From Caldimonas caldifontis (GTDB lineage: Bacteria; Pseudomonadota; Gammaproteobacteria; Burkholderiales; Burkholderiaceae_C), in the NCBI RefSeq assembly GCF_002930615.1, contig NZ_PSNX01000003.1, positions 310,001-374,000 of the forward strand: a stretch of 64,000 bases of DNA, in the 5' to 3' direction. Below are positions 1-8,017 of the stretch, piece by piece. Under the pieces are notes generated by a model. The model made no database searches. It worked only from the letters and a program-made list of their open reading frames with translations, and was not told the origin of the DNA. The translations under genes and the position numbers were made by a program. How positions within the stretch are numbered: the first letter of the stretch is position 1; each line of letters starts with the position of its first letter.

Positions 1-267
1 CTGGCCAGCCACGCCGACTTCCTGGCCCGCTTGCACGGCGGCCGCATCGACGACCCGACCCATGCGCTGGTGCAGCGTGCCCTGGCCCTGGAGCCCACCC
101 AACCCGTGGCTCTTACGCTGGCCGCCATGGCGGCACAGCAGCGCGGCCAGCACGCGCAGGCCGCGCAGCTCTGGGAGCGGCTGGCGGCCACGATGAAGGA
201 TGACGACCCTTTGCGGGCACAGGTGTTGGAGCGTGCCCGCGCGGCGCACGCGACACGGACATTCTGA
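1..267 (+). CDS. C-terminal end of a TPR protein, CcmI/CycH-like (partial)
   Basis: The reading frame is open from base 1, so the gene begins outside the window; 88 residues and the stop are seen. The fragment has a TPR-like pattern (ALALEPTQPVALTLAAMAA followed by a second helix pair ending WERLAA), which resembles the C-terminal TPR part of CcmI/CycH, the periplasmic-facing factor that presents apocytochrome c to the haem ligation machinery. The assignment rests on the pattern only; no ccm genes follow, so the gene would be the last of its cluster. Any other TPR protein is possible. Confidence 0.5.
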   Translation: MASHADFLARLHGGRIDDPTHALVQRALALEPTQPVALTLAAMAAQQRGQHAQAAQLWERLAATMKDDDPLRAQVLERARAAHATRTF

Positions 268-345
268 AACCATGTCCCCGTGGCGTCGCCGCAGTGCATG
301 ACCCTACAATGCCGCGCACACCTACACATGCCCAGGGAGGGCGCC

Positions 346-810
346 ATGACGACACTCGTACCGCCGTATGTCGAAGACGGGCAATTGCTCTTCGACGCGT
401 CCGAGACGCGGCAGATCCTTCTGTTCTTCTGGCCCACGCGTTCTGACGACATCAACGCGATGCCGGTCGACAACCCCCTGCGGCGATTCGCCCAGTCCAT
501 CCTCATTGCGGCGATCGACGCCAGCTATGCCATGGGCTACCTGCATCGGCTGGGCAAGACGGTGGCCAATCCCCGTGGAGGCCTGAAGGCCATGGGGCAG
601 AAGCTGGCCAGGCACTACCTGCAGCATTGGTGGCGCCATGCCAAGGTGACGGACCTGGAAGACGTGAAGATCTATGAAACGGTGCGCCGTGAGGTGGCCC
701 GCGTGTATCTGCACCGGCTGAACATGCACCGAGACGGCGTGGCGAACACCCAGCCACTGTCACCCTTCGTTCTTGCAGGCATGGCGCCCGATGCCGCCGC
801 ATGGGCCTGA
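346..810 (+). CDS. Hypothetical protein, 154 residues
   Basis: The ATG at 346 is preceded by a good ribosome-binding site (AGGGAGG about 7 bases upstream), which is why it is preferred over an in-frame start at 280. The protein is soluble-looking, with no signal peptide or membrane segment, and has a basic central stretch around KLARHYLQHWWRHAK. I do not recognise the family. Its end overlaps the start of the following ankyrin gene by 10 bases, so the two are probably translated together from one message. Confidence 0.7.
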   Translation: MTTLVPPYVEDGQLLFDASETRQILLFFWPTRSDDINAMPVDNPLRRFAQSILIAAIDASYAMGYLHRLGKTVANPRGGLKAMGQKLARHYLQHWWRHAKVTDLEDVKIYETVRREVARVYLHRLNMHRDGVANTQPLSPFVLAGMAPDAAAWA

Positions 811-1349
811 CGATGCGCGCCGCCTGGAAATGGCTGGTCCTCGCTTTGGCCGTGGGCATCCTGGGTGTGGCCGGCGCTGTGGCCTACACCTTCAGCAAAG
901 ACACCCTTCTGGACTTGCAGAGTTGCGTCGACAAACCCAAGTTCACTGGCATGGGCTGGGTGTGCGGCCGCCTCATGGCAATCACCGAACCGAGCGCCGA
1001 TGAGATCGCTTTTCTGAACAGCATCGCTGGCGCGGGGGCCATCGTCGGAACGCACGACGCCGCCACCGCGCGCCACCTGATGAAGCGCTACCTCGCCTCC
1101 GGGCTCGACGTGAACGCCGTCGATCAGCGCAGCGACCACCTGTGGACGGCCTTGCACTTCGCAGCGCTCAGCGCCCGCACCGACGAAGCGCGCCTGCTGC
1201 TGGAGTTTGGCGCCGACCCGTCGCGCCGCGACGCCCAAGGGCGTACACCCGCCGACGTGGCGAGGGAGGGCGCACAACGGCGCCCCAACGACGCGGAGCA
1301 GTATCTTGATCTGGCGCGGCTGATCGACGCTGCGTCGGCCAGGCCATAG
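801..1349 (+). CDS. Ankyrin-repeat protein with an N-terminal membrane anchor
   Basis: The protein has 182 residues. A hydrophobic segment at about residues 9-30 (LVLALAVGILGVAGAVAYTF) should act as a signal anchor, leaving the rest in the periplasm. Residues 100-175 carry ankyrin repeats: an N-terminal-type GLDVNAVDQRSDHLWTALHF unit and the unit LLLEFGADPSRRDAQGRTPA, which has the usual G-AD-P turn. Ankyrin repeats bind partner proteins; no enzyme domain is present, so the role is unknown. ATG codons at 801 and 813 are both possible starts; 801 overlaps the upstream stop. Confidence 0.75.
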   Translation: MGLTMRAAWKWLVLALAVGILGVAGAVAYTFSKDTLLDLQSCVDKPKFTGMGWVCGRLMAITEPSADEIAFLNSIAGAGAIVGTHDAATARHLMKRYLASGLDVNAVDQRSDHLWTALHFAALSARTDEARLLLEFGADPSRRDAQGRTPADVAREGAQRRPNDAEQYLDLARLIDAASARP

Positions 1350-1376
1350 CAGCGCCACCGGCTTGCACAATAGGCC

Positions 1377-1895
1377 ATGGCCCCCCAAGCAGTTTCCCCA
1401 AGCCGCACCTCCAGCGTCGTAGCCGCCACCCTGCCGCGCGGGGCGCTGCTCGCGGCCTATGCCGAAACGCAGGCCTACACCGATTGCTACTCGGTGACGG
1501 TGACGCGCCCGGTGTCGTTCGCCGAATTCATCGAAGCCTTCTACACGACACCCCCGTTCAAGCTCGAGCGCTGGCTTCTCGGCCGGCTGGCCGGGTTCCC
1601 CTCCACCGACGCCGAGGCCCGGATTCTGGCGCAGGGCCAGGTGAGCCGCTTCGCGGCATGGCACGTTGAAGCCCGCGAGCCCCACCAGGCGATCCTGGCC
1701 GCGGGCAGAACACGCTCGTGGCTCATGGTGGGCCCCCAGCCAGCCGAGCCCGACACAACAACAACGCTCTTCTTCGGCTCGGCGGTGGTGCCGCGCCAGC
1801 GGGGCGGCATGGACGACGGAGCCACCACCTCGCAGTGCCAGCCGAGCGCGGCGACGTGGCGCTGCAGCACGAACCCGCAGGGGCCGGCCTCGTAG
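1377..1895 (+). pseudogene. Hypothetical protein with its 3' end replaced by an IS110 remnant
   Basis: The first 140 or so residues read as a coherent protein (TDCYSVTVTRPVSFAEFIEA, then KLERWLLGRLAGFPSTDAEA, then TRSWLMVGP and LFFGSAVVPR). After SAVVPR, near base 1800, the frame becomes low-complexity and ends in unrelated sequence that is the antisense of an IS110 transposase. I recall related proteins continuing about 30 more residues after the SAVV segment, so this copy is probably truncated. The family function is unknown to me. The remaining frame could still make a shortened protein. Confidence 0.6.
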
Positions 1896-2080
1896 ACGAT
1901 GTGCAGCCGGTGGCCGGCACTCACCAGCCGGCGCAGCGCCTTGGTGACAGCGGCCGTGCCGCCCGCTACAGTGCCCAGGCGGCGCACCTCGACCTCGCGC
2001 GCGGCCTCGGGCGGCGCCTTGTGGCTCGGCACACCCACGGTGCGCAATCCACGGTAGTCCCGGAGGCGGGCCGCCTCAAG
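1805..2080 (-). mobile_element. IS110-family transposase remnant
   Basis: On the minus strand, from about 2080 down to 1805, the translation reads like an internal slice of an IS110 DEDD transposase: EVRRLGTVAGG, then ALRRLVSAGHRLHIVYEAGP, then CGFVLQRHVAALGWHCEVVA followed by PSSMPPR. The YEAGPCG and VVAPS(x)PP/R motifs are characteristic of the family, where the next residues would be GDRVKTDRRDA. The remnant has lost its N-terminus, with a stop in frame at 2081-2083, and everything after PPR. About 80 codons survive and no ends or target duplication are recognisable. Confidence 0.75.
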
Positions 2081-2109
2081 TCAAGCCATCTTGTCTAGGC
2101 TTCACGTTC

Positions 2110-2442
2110 GTGACCGAAGATCTCGCAACCCCAGATCGCATTGCTGCTCGTGTGGCTGAGTTCTCTGCCATGTCAGACGAGCAGCTTGTCGCCGAGGTCT
2201 CACGCTCATTGCCAGGCTATGCGGCGCATGCCGCCGCTTCGCAACTCTTGTTCGCTCGCCGCGAACGTTCGGAACGCAAGCGCTTCTGGCTCAACTTCAT
2301 TGCTGCAGCTCTTGCCGCGTTACTGGCGGGCGCATCGCTCTACTTCCAGGTCTTTTCGCCCTCCAGTACCGCCACGTCCGCGGTGCCCACCACAACCAAG
2401 GCTGTCCCTGCGGGCGCTGGCACAGCCAGTCGCACGCCCTAG
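2110..2442 (+). CDS. Hypothetical single-span membrane protein
   Basis: The protein has 110 residues and starts at GTG 2110. Residues 1-60 are soluble and partly helical (SDEQLVAEVSRSLPGYAAHA). A transmembrane segment lies at about 62-82 (FIAAALAALLAGASLYFQVF), and an alanine/threonine-rich tail follows. The family is unknown to me. It sits between the IS110 remnant and an atypical low-GC HNH gene, so it may be part of acquired DNA. The start codon is uncertain because no clear ribosome-binding site is seen. Confidence 0.55.
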   Translation: MTEDLATPDRIAARVAEFSAMSDEQLVAEVSRSLPGYAAHAAASQLLFARRERSERKRFWLNFIAAALAALLAGASLYFQVFSPSSTATSAVPTTTKAVPAGAGTASRTP

Positions 2443-2456
2443 CATGTCCTATCGCG

Positions 2457-3239
2457 GTGAAGCCTAACTCAAACGTTGAGCGTCTCATCATGCTGACCAA
2501 ACTCTTCGAGGCCGTTCAAGAAGTAGCTGCAACGCTCTCGCAGGGCGATCGCGAGGTTCTGAAAGCACTTGTGGCTGCCCCACATCACGCAGCAAGCGCG
2601 GGGCAACTGCGAACAACCCTCGGTCTCGGAGCCGTTGTTCAAGTGAATAGCGCGATGGGTCGCATCGGGCGCAAAGTGCATCAAGCCTTAGGTGGCCATC
2701 CTGAGGGTCTTCCAGTCGGTGCCTTCGAGTGGTGGCACGTAATCGCTACTGGCACGAGAACAGACGATCAGGGCTTCGTATGGCGACTCCGGGAAGAAGT
2801 AGTTGCCGGTCTGGCCGCCTCGGGCTACGCCAAGGCTAGTACAACGCAGCCGAATGAGCTCAGTAGGGCAGAAGCTCTAACAGAGGGTGCGGTGCAACAG
2901 GTACTGGTCGATGCATACGAACGGAATCCTATTGCCCGGGCTCGCTGTATCGAGGCGTTCGGAGCACAGTGTTATATCTGCGGCTTCGACTTCGGTACGG
3001 TTTATGGGCCGTCAGCAGCTGGCTTCATTCATGTGCATCACACCAAGCCCCTCGCATCCATTGGTGAACAACACGAAGTCAACCCACTTGAAGACCTTCG
3101 ACCACTTTGCCCAAACTGCCATGCGGTGGTTCACATGACCAATCCGCCTCGCTCCATTCAAGAGGTCAAGGCGCTGCTGCGTGCGAGCAAGACGCCCAAC
3201 CCCTCCTATATGGACTCCCCCGCAACGGCAAGGACCTGA
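2457..3239 (+). CDS. HNH endonuclease
   Basis: The C-terminal third holds a zinc-ribbon HNH nuclease: C172-x2-C175 (CYICGFDF), the HVHH core at 192-195, C218-x2-C221 and the closing histidines (CPNCHAVVH). The layout (CxxC, HxHHTKPL, LRPLCPNCHAxxH) matches McrA-like HNH nucleases. Residues 10-110 may be a DNA-reading domain but I cannot name it. The gene starts at GTG 2457 or, more conservatively, ATG 2490. Its base composition is visibly lower in GC than its neighbours, suggesting recent transfer. A defence (restriction-like) role is plausible but is an inference; no methylase or partner gene is adjacent. Confidence 0.8.
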   Translation: MKPNSNVERLIMLTKLFEAVQEVAATLSQGDREVLKALVAAPHHAASAGQLRTTLGLGAVVQVNSAMGRIGRKVHQALGGHPEGLPVGAFEWWHVIATGTRTDDQGFVWRLREEVVAGLAASGYAKASTTQPNELSRAEALTEGAVQQVLVDAYERNPIARARCIEAFGAQCYICGFDFGTVYGPSAAGFIHVHHTKPLASIGEQHEVNPLEDLRPLCPNCHAVVHMTNPPRSIQEVKALLRASKTPNPSYMDSPATART

Positions 3240-3689
3240 TCGATGAGGGCTGTGGGGGGGAAGCACCTGCAGTCGTATATCCGGCATCTGGTGTGGGATC
3301 GAAGGTGTCCCGTGCCGACATGGAATCTGCATCACCGAGGCGCCACACGATGCAAGCGGCAGGCGAAGCTGCCGGAAGAGTGATCGGCGTTGCGCGGTGT
3401 GGGAGGGCTCCCGTTGGGCCATGAGGGTCGATCAGATCCATCGCAAGTGGTGGTGGGGTGAACAGAGGAGGCAGCCCGTGCGGGGTTCAGGCGGGCAGGG
3501 CAACGCTCTGAGGGCGGCCGACGCACTGTCCGTTTCCTTTGCGCCCTGCGCCACAGAACATCGACATCAAAACCCGGCGTTCCAGCATCGCTGCCATCGA
3601 GCCGCGCACTGCCGCACAATGCGCCAGGCTGGCAGCATGGCCGCTGCCGGCGGCAGGCCTCCACTCAAGGAAAGATCAGGAGACAGTCC
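3240..3689. other. Intergenic stretch with no recognised gene
   Basis: About 450 bases between the HNH gene and the VOC gene. Short open frames exist on both strands but none has a start signal or family-like composition. The last 30 bases contain the ribosome-binding site (AGGAG) of the VOC gene. No RNA gene or repeat was seen. Confidence 0.5.
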
Positions 3690-4082
3690 ATGTTCAGTCA
3701 CGTGATGGTCGGGTCCAACGACATCGAACGTTCGAAGAAGTTCTATGACGCCGTGCTGGGTGTGCTCGGCGCGGGGGAGCCCTTCCGGAACCAGAACCGC
3801 ACCGGTCAGACGCGGTTGTTCTACCGGCACAACGGCGCGACGTTCTGCGTGAGCGAGCCGATCGACGGGGCGCCGGCCACGGCAGCCAATGGTGGGACCA
3901 TCGGGTTCAAGTGCGAGTCGCCCGAGCAGGTGCGCCAGTTCCACGACACGGCGCTTGCGCACGGTGGAACGTCGATCGAAGACCCGCCGGGCCTGCGCGA
4001 AGACAAGCTGGGCGCCATGCACCTGGCCTATGTGCGGGACCCGGACGGCAACAAGCTCTGCGCCTTGCACAGGGTGAAGTAA
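3690..4082 (+). CDS. VOC-family (glyoxalase/bleomycin-resistance fold) protein
   Basis: 130 residues, the normal length for a single VOC unit made of two beta-alpha-beta-beta-beta modules. The start FSHVMVGSNDIERSKKFYDA and the end YVRDPDGNKLCALHR are the signature opening and metal-ligand-bearing closing strands of the fold. Members range from lactoylglutathione lyase-like enzymes to antibiotic-binding proteins, and the substrate cannot be read from sequence. A clear AGGAG precedes the ATG. It is followed after 12 bases by a LysE exporter gene, with which it may be co-transcribed. Confidence 0.85.
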   Translation: MFSHVMVGSNDIERSKKFYDAVLGVLGAGEPFRNQNRTGQTRLFYRHNGATFCVSEPIDGAPATAANGGTIGFKCESPEQVRQFHDTALAHGGTSIEDPPGLREDKLGAMHLAYVRDPDGNKLCALHRVK

Positions 4083-4094
4083 GCTCGCGCAAAC

Positions 4095-4721
4095 ATGCTC
4101 ACCCCCGAACAGTTCTTCGGCTTCCTGCTGGCCGCCCTCCTCATCACCGCCTCGCCGGGCCCGGACAACCTCATGGTGCTGGGCATGGGCATCTCCAAGG
4201 GGCGGCGCCACGGGGTGGCGTTTGGCCTGGGGTGTGCGCTGGGCTGCCTGAGCCACACGGCGCTGGCCGTCATCGGCGTGAGCGCGGTGATTGCGGCCTC
4301 GCCCACGGCCTTCCTGGTGCTGAAGATCGGCGGCGGGCTCTACCTGATCTGGCTGGGCATCCAGGCGCTGCGCAGCCGCGGCGGCGCGCAGGTGGCGCGT
4401 GACGGCCTGGGGGAGGAATCGCTGGCGAGGCTCTTCTTCAAGGGCGTGTTTGCCAACGCCATCAACCCCAAGGTCGTGCTGTTCTTCCTGTCCTTCCTGC
4501 CGCAGTTCGTGGTGCCGGCCAACGGCCAGGTGGGCTGGCAGATGGCGCAGCTGGGCCTCGTCTTCACCGCACAGGCCGCCCTCCTGTTTTCGCTGCTGGG
4601 GCTGTTCTCGGGCACCATCGGCCAGTGGCTGCAGAAGACGCCGCGCATCGGCCTGTGGCTCGACCGCATCGCCGGCGTCGTCTTCGTGGGGCTGGGGCTG
4701 CGGCTGATCGTCTCGCGCTGA
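4095..4721 (+). CDS. LysE/RhtB-family amino-acid exporter
   Basis: 208 residues with about six hydrophobic segments. The N-terminal LLITASPGPDNLMVLGMGIS is the classic LysE/RhtB signature (xxPGPxx in the first helix pair), and the mid-protein NAINPKVVLFFLSFLPQFV is the second conserved block. Members of this family export neutral or basic amino acids such as homoserine, threonine, lysine or arginine from the cytoplasm; which one is not predictable here. It lies 12 bases after the VOC gene. Confidence 0.9.
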   Translation: MLTPEQFFGFLLAALLITASPGPDNLMVLGMGISKGRRHGVAFGLGCALGCLSHTALAVIGVSAVIAASPTAFLVLKIGGGLYLIWLGIQALRSRGGAQVARDGLGEESLARLFFKGVFANAINPKVVLFFLSFLPQFVVPANGQVGWQMAQLGLVFTAQAALLFSLLGLFSGTIGQWLQKTPRIGLWLDRIAGVVFVGLGLRLIVSR

Positions 4722-4761
4722 GCGGGGAGGGAGCTGTCACCGAACCGTCACACGCCGCCCT

Positions 4762-4786
4762 TATGATTCGATAATCATCGAAACAT
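4762..4786 (+). promoter_or_regulatory. Probable ArsR operator and promoter of the arsenic operon
   Basis: An inverted repeat with core TTCGAT-AATC-ATCGAA (4767-4782) extends to 10-base arms with one mismatch (4763-4786). It lies 16 bases before the first gene of the arsenic operon. TATGAT at 4762-4767 is a good -10 hexamer overlapping the left arm; no convincing -35 is seen at standard spacing. ArsR repressors bind such AT-containing palindromes over the promoter and leave when arsenite binds, so this is probably the site used by the ArsR encoded at 7112. Confidence 0.65.
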
Positions 4787-4802
4787 CGACGGATTGCAGA
4801 CC

Positions 4803-5861
4803 ATGAGCGGTTCTTCCTGGCGTGTGGGCATCAACGGCATGGGCCGCATCGGGCGTCTGGCCTTGCGGGCGGCGTTGGGCGCGGCTGAACGGCCGGCCGA
4901 CGACCCGCGGGCCGGCAACCGGCTGGAGGTGGTGCACCTCAACGAGATCAAGGGCGGCGCCGCCGCCACCGCCCACCTGCTGGCCTTCGACAGCGTGCAG
5001 GGCCGCTGGCGCGAGCGCATCGAGGCCGAGGGTGAGGCAGCGGTGCACATCGGCGATCGGCGCCTGGGCTTCAGCGCCCACGCCACGCCGGGCGAGGTGC
5101 CCTGGGGCGATCTGGGGGTGGACGTGGTGCTGGAATGCACCGGCAAGTTCCTCACGCCCGAGACACTGCAAGGCCACCTCGACCGGGGCGCCAAGCGCGT
5201 GATCGTGGCGGCCCCGGTGAAGGTGGGCGAGGTGCTGAACATCGTCGTGGGCGTGAACCACGGCCTGTATGACCCGGCGAAGCACCGCATCGTGACGGCG
5301 GCGAGCTGCACCACCAACTGCCTGGCGCCGGTGGTGAAGGTGGTGCACGAGGCCCTGGGCATCCGCCATGGGCAGATCACCACCATCCACGACCCCACCA
5401 ACACCAACCTCGTGGTGGACGCGCCCCACAAGGACCTGCGCCGCGCCCGCAGCGCGATGCTGAGCCTGGCGCCCACCACCACGGGCAGCGCCACGGCGAT
5501 CGCGCTGATCTACCCCGAACTGAAAGGCAAGCTCAATGGCCATGCGGTGCGCGCCCCGGTGCTCAACGCCTCGCTCACCGACTGCGTGTTCGAGCTGCAG
5601 CGCGCCACCACCCCTGAGGAAGTGAATGCGCTGTTCAAGGCCGCGGCGGCCGGCCCGCTGGCGGGCATCCTGGGCTATGAGGAGCGCCCGCTGGTGAGCG
5701 CCGACTATGCCCGCGACACGCGCAGCAGCATCGTGGATGCACCCAGCACCATGGTGACCGACGGCACGCTGCTGAAGGTCTATGCCTGGTACGACAACGA
5801 GATGGGCTATGCCTGCCGCATGGTGGACCTGGCCTGCCACCTGCACGAGCAGGGGCTGTGA
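4803..5861 (+). CDS. ArsJ-associated glyceraldehyde-3-phosphate dehydrogenase
   Basis: A 352-residue type I GAPDH. The NAD-binding start is [10 protein letters not shown] (10-19), the catalytic segment is AASCTTNC with Cys169, and the end has [15 protein letters not shown]. Standing first in an arsenic operon directly before arsJ, it most likely forms 1-arseno-3-phosphoglycerate from glyceraldehyde 3-phosphate and arsenate; the product is then extruded by ArsJ (established for the GAPDH-ArsJ pair). ATG 4803 is chosen over an upstream TTG at 4794. Its glycolytic activity in this cell cannot be excluded. Confidence 0.92.
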   Translation: MSGSSWRVGINGMGRIGRLALRAALGAAERPADDPRAGNRLEVVHLNEIKGGAAATAHLLAFDSVQGRWRERIEAEGEAAVHIGDRRLGFSAHATPGEVPWGDLGVDVVLECTGKFLTPETLQGHLDRGAKRVIVAAPVKVGEVLNIVVGVNHGLYDPAKHRIVTAASCTTNCLAPVVKVVHEALGIRHGQITTIHDPTNTNLVVDAPHKDLRRARSAMLSLAPTTTGSATAIALIYPELKGKLNGHAVRAPVLNASLTDCVFELQRATTPEEVNALFKAAAAGPLAGILGYEERPLVSADYARDTRSSIVDAPSTMVTDGTLLKVYAWYDNEMGYACRMVDLACHLHEQGL

Positions 5862-5871
5862 GGCGCACCCG

Positions 5872-7098
5872 ATGAATGCCGGTACTCGCAACTACGCCCT
5901 GGTCACTGCATCGTACTGGGGCTTCACGCTCACCGACGGCGCCTTGCGCATGCTGGTGCTGCTGCACTTCTATCAGCTGGGCTACTCGCCCTTCACGCTG
6001 GCTTTCCTCTTCCTGCTGTATGAAGCGGCCGGTGTGGTGGCCAACCTCATCGGCGGCTGGCTGGCCACACGATTCGGCATTGCGCGCATGCTGGCCGTGG
6101 GCCTGGCCACGCAGATCACGGGCTTCCTGCTGCTCTCGGCGCTGTCGCCCACCTGGACGGCCGCGGCCAGCGTGGCCTGGGTGGTGATGGCGCAGGGCAT
6201 CTGCGGTGTGGCCAAGGACCTGACGAAGACGGCGAGCAAATCGGCCATCAAGCTCACGGCGGGCGAGGCCTCGGGCCAGCTCTTCAAGTGGGTGGCCTTC
6301 TTCACCGGCAGCAAGAACGCGATGAAGGGCGTGGGCTTCTTCCTGGGCGGTGTGCTGCTGCAGTCGCTGGGTTTCCAGCACTCGCTGTGGCTGATGGCGG
6401 CGCTGCTGGCGGTGGTGTTCGTGGGCGTGGTGGCGTTCGTGCCGCCGCTGATGGGCAAGAGCAAAGCCTCGAAGTCGGCGCGCGAGCTGTTTGCCAAGAA
6501 CCGTGGCATCAACCTGCTGGCCGCGGCACGCGTGGCCTTGTTCGGCGCGCGCGATGTGTGGTTCGTGGTGGGGGTGCCGGTGTTCCTGTATGCCTCGGGC
6601 TGGAACTTCACGATGGTGGGCAGCTTCCTCGCGGCCTGGACCATTGGCTACGGCGCCGTGCAGGCCCTGGCCCCGCAGATCGTGCGGCGCAGCGACGACG
6701 GCCTGAGCCACGAGGTGCCGGCGGCGCGCTGGTGGTCGGCCGCGCTGGCGGCCGTGCCGCTGGTGCTGGCCGCGCTCGTGGCGGCCGAGGTGCCGCAGCT
6801 CGAATGGGTGGTGGTGGGCGGCCTCGCGGTGTTCGGCTTTGCGTTTGCCATCAACTCCTCGGTGCACTCCTACCTGGTGCTGGCCTATGCCGGCAGCGAA
6901 AAGGCCGCCGAGGACGTGGGCTTCTACTACGCGGCCAATGCGCTGGGCCGCTTCTTCGGCACGCTGATGTCGGGCCTGCTTTACCAGTGGGGCGGGCTGT
7001 CGTGGTCGCTGGCGGGCTCGGCTGCGATGCTGCTGGCCTGCTGGGCCGTGACCCTCGCGCTGCCCACGTCCACCCACCAGACGGCGCCGGCGCACTGA
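5872..7098 (+). CDS. arsJ: ArsJ, organoarsenical efflux MFS permease
   Basis: 408 residues with about 11-12 membrane spans, starting MNAGTRNYALVTASYWGFTL. The motif block around VAKDLTKTASKSAIKL and the GSKNAMKGVGFFLGG segment are typical of ArsJ rather than of drug-efflux MFS proteins. ArsJ exports 1-arseno-3-phosphoglycerate made by the GAPDH encoded 10 bases upstream, which together gives resistance to arsenate without its reduction. The ATG at 5872 is used because the longer upstream frame overlaps the GAPDH gene and lacks family-like sequence. Confidence 0.92.
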   Translation: MNAGTRNYALVTASYWGFTLTDGALRMLVLLHFYQLGYSPFTLAFLFLLYEAAGVVANLIGGWLATRFGIARMLAVGLATQITGFLLLSALSPTWTAAASVAWVVMAQGICGVAKDLTKTASKSAIKLTAGEASGQLFKWVAFFTGSKNAMKGVGFFLGGVLLQSLGFQHSLWLMAALLAVVFVGVVAFVPPLMGKSKASKSARELFAKNRGINLLAAARVALFGARDVWFVVGVPVFLYASGWNFTMVGSFLAAWTIGYGAVQALAPQIVRRSDDGLSHEVPAARWWSAALAAVPLVLAALVAAEVPQLEWVVVGGLAVFGFAFAINSSVHSYLVLAYAGSEKAAEDVGFYYAANALGRFFGTLMSGLLYQWGGLSWSLAGSAAMLLACWAVTLALPTSTHQTAPAH

Positions 7099-7111
7099 AG
7101 GGAGCATCCCC

Positions 7112-7486
7112 ATGGTCACCATTGCTGCCCCCCGCATCGACACTGTGGACGAGACCGCCGCATTGCTGGCCATGGCCGCCCTGGCCCAGGGCGCGCGGCT
7201 GCGCATCTTCCGCACCCTGGTGGGCGCCGGCCCTGCGGGCATGACCCCGGGCGACCTCGCGGCCACGCTGGGCGTGACGGCCTCGACGCTGTCCTTCCAC
7301 CTGAAGGAGCTCATGCACGCCGGCCTCGTGAGCCAGGAGCGTGACGGGCGCCACCTCATCTACCGCCCCGAGATCGCACGCATGAACGGGCTGCTCGCCT
7401 ACCTCACCCAGCATTGCTGCCAGGGCGAGGACTGCGGGCTCACCCCCGTGGCGGCGCCCCAGGGCCGCGGCTGCACCACCTGTTGA
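7112..7486 (+). CDS. arsR: ArsR-family arsenic-responsive repressor
   Basis: 124 residues with a winged helix-turn-helix (LAATLGVTASTLSFHLKELM, about 49-68, then the wing SQERDGRHLIYR). The usual CxC metal site in the recognition helix is absent; instead Cys102, Cys103 and Cys108 (HCCQGEDC) sit near the C-terminus, with a further pair Cys121 and Cys124. C-terminal vicinal cysteines of this kind bind arsenite in the Acidithiobacillus-type ArsR. It probably represses its own operon through the palindrome at 4763-4786. Confidence 0.9.
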   Translation: MVTIAAPRIDTVDETAALLAMAALAQGARLRIFRTLVGAGPAGMTPGDLAATLGVTASTLSFHLKELMHAGLVSQERDGRHLIYRPEIARMNGLLAYLTQHCCQGEDCGLTPVAAPQGRGCTTC

Positions 7487-7508
7487 CGTCCACAAGCAAA
7501 GGTCCAAC

Positions 7509-8009
7509 ATGAACACGTCCGGCAAGGTCTACAACGTCCTCTTCATCTGCACTCACAACTCGGCGCGCTCGATCATGGCCGAAGGCCTGCTGAACAGCCT
7601 GGCGCGCGGAAGCTTCCGCGCGCACTCGGCCGGCAGCCATCCGGCGGGCTTCGTCCAGCCTCTGGCGCTGCAGACGCTGGCGAAGCTGCAGGTGCCCACC
7701 GACGGGTTCCGCAGCAAGGACTGGTCGGAGTTCGCCCAGCCCGGTGCACCGGTGATGGACTTCGTGTTCACCGTATGCGACCAGGCCGCCGGCGAGGTGT
7801 GCCCCGTGTGGCCCGGCCAGCCCATGACCGCGCACTGGGGCGTGCCCGATCCTTCGCGGGTGCAGGGCACTGAGGAGCAGAAGGCCCGCGCCTACTGGGA
7901 CACCGCCACCATCCTGAAGCGCCGCATCGAGCTGATGCTGGCCCTGCCGCTGGCCTCGCTCGACCGGCTCGCCATCCAGCGCGAGATCACCGACATCGGC
8001 CAGCGCTGA
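7509..8009 (+). CDS. arsC: Arsenate reductase, low-molecular-weight phosphatase type
   Basis: 166 residues. The phosphatase-type P-loop is CTHNSARS with nucleophile Cys14, and the second region [16 protein letters not shown] holds Cys90 and Cys98, compatible with the disulfide cascade cysteines of thioredoxin-linked ArsC. WGVPDPS carries the catalytic Asp114. It reduces cytoplasmic arsenate to arsenite for export by the Acr3 pump encoded 8 bases downstream. The C-terminal extension (about 120-166) is longer than in the smallest ArsC proteins but common in proteobacterial members. Confidence 0.9.
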   Translation: MNTSGKVYNVLFICTHNSARSIMAEGLLNSLARGSFRAHSAGSHPAGFVQPLALQTLAKLQVPTDGFRSKDWSEFAQPGAPVMDFVFTVCDQAAGEVCPVWPGQPMTAHWGVPDPSRVQGTEEQKARAYWDTATILKRRIELMLALPLASLDRLAIQREITDIGQR

Positions 8010-8017
8010 ACGCCGCC

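Noticed and set aside
2461-2490. Integron attC-like sequence (GCCTAACTC then CGTTGAGC) just before the HNH gene
   Set aside because: Two short boxes resemble attC ends and the gene start follows closely, but no complementary half and no second site after the gene were found, so a cassette cannot be supported.
3107-3441. Short frames between the HNH and VOC genes
   Set aside because: No ribosome-binding site or conserved-looking sequence on either strand.
4734-4751. A -35 element for the arsenic promoter
   Set aside because: CTGTCA and CGTCAC resemble -35 boxes, but their spacing to the TATGAT -10 is about 22 and 10 bases, so neither is convincing.
5635-7359. 574-codon open frame on the minus strand
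   Set aside because: Antisense to GAPDH, arsJ and arsR; histidine/arginine/glutamine-rich composition typical of a shadow frame in GC-rich DNA.
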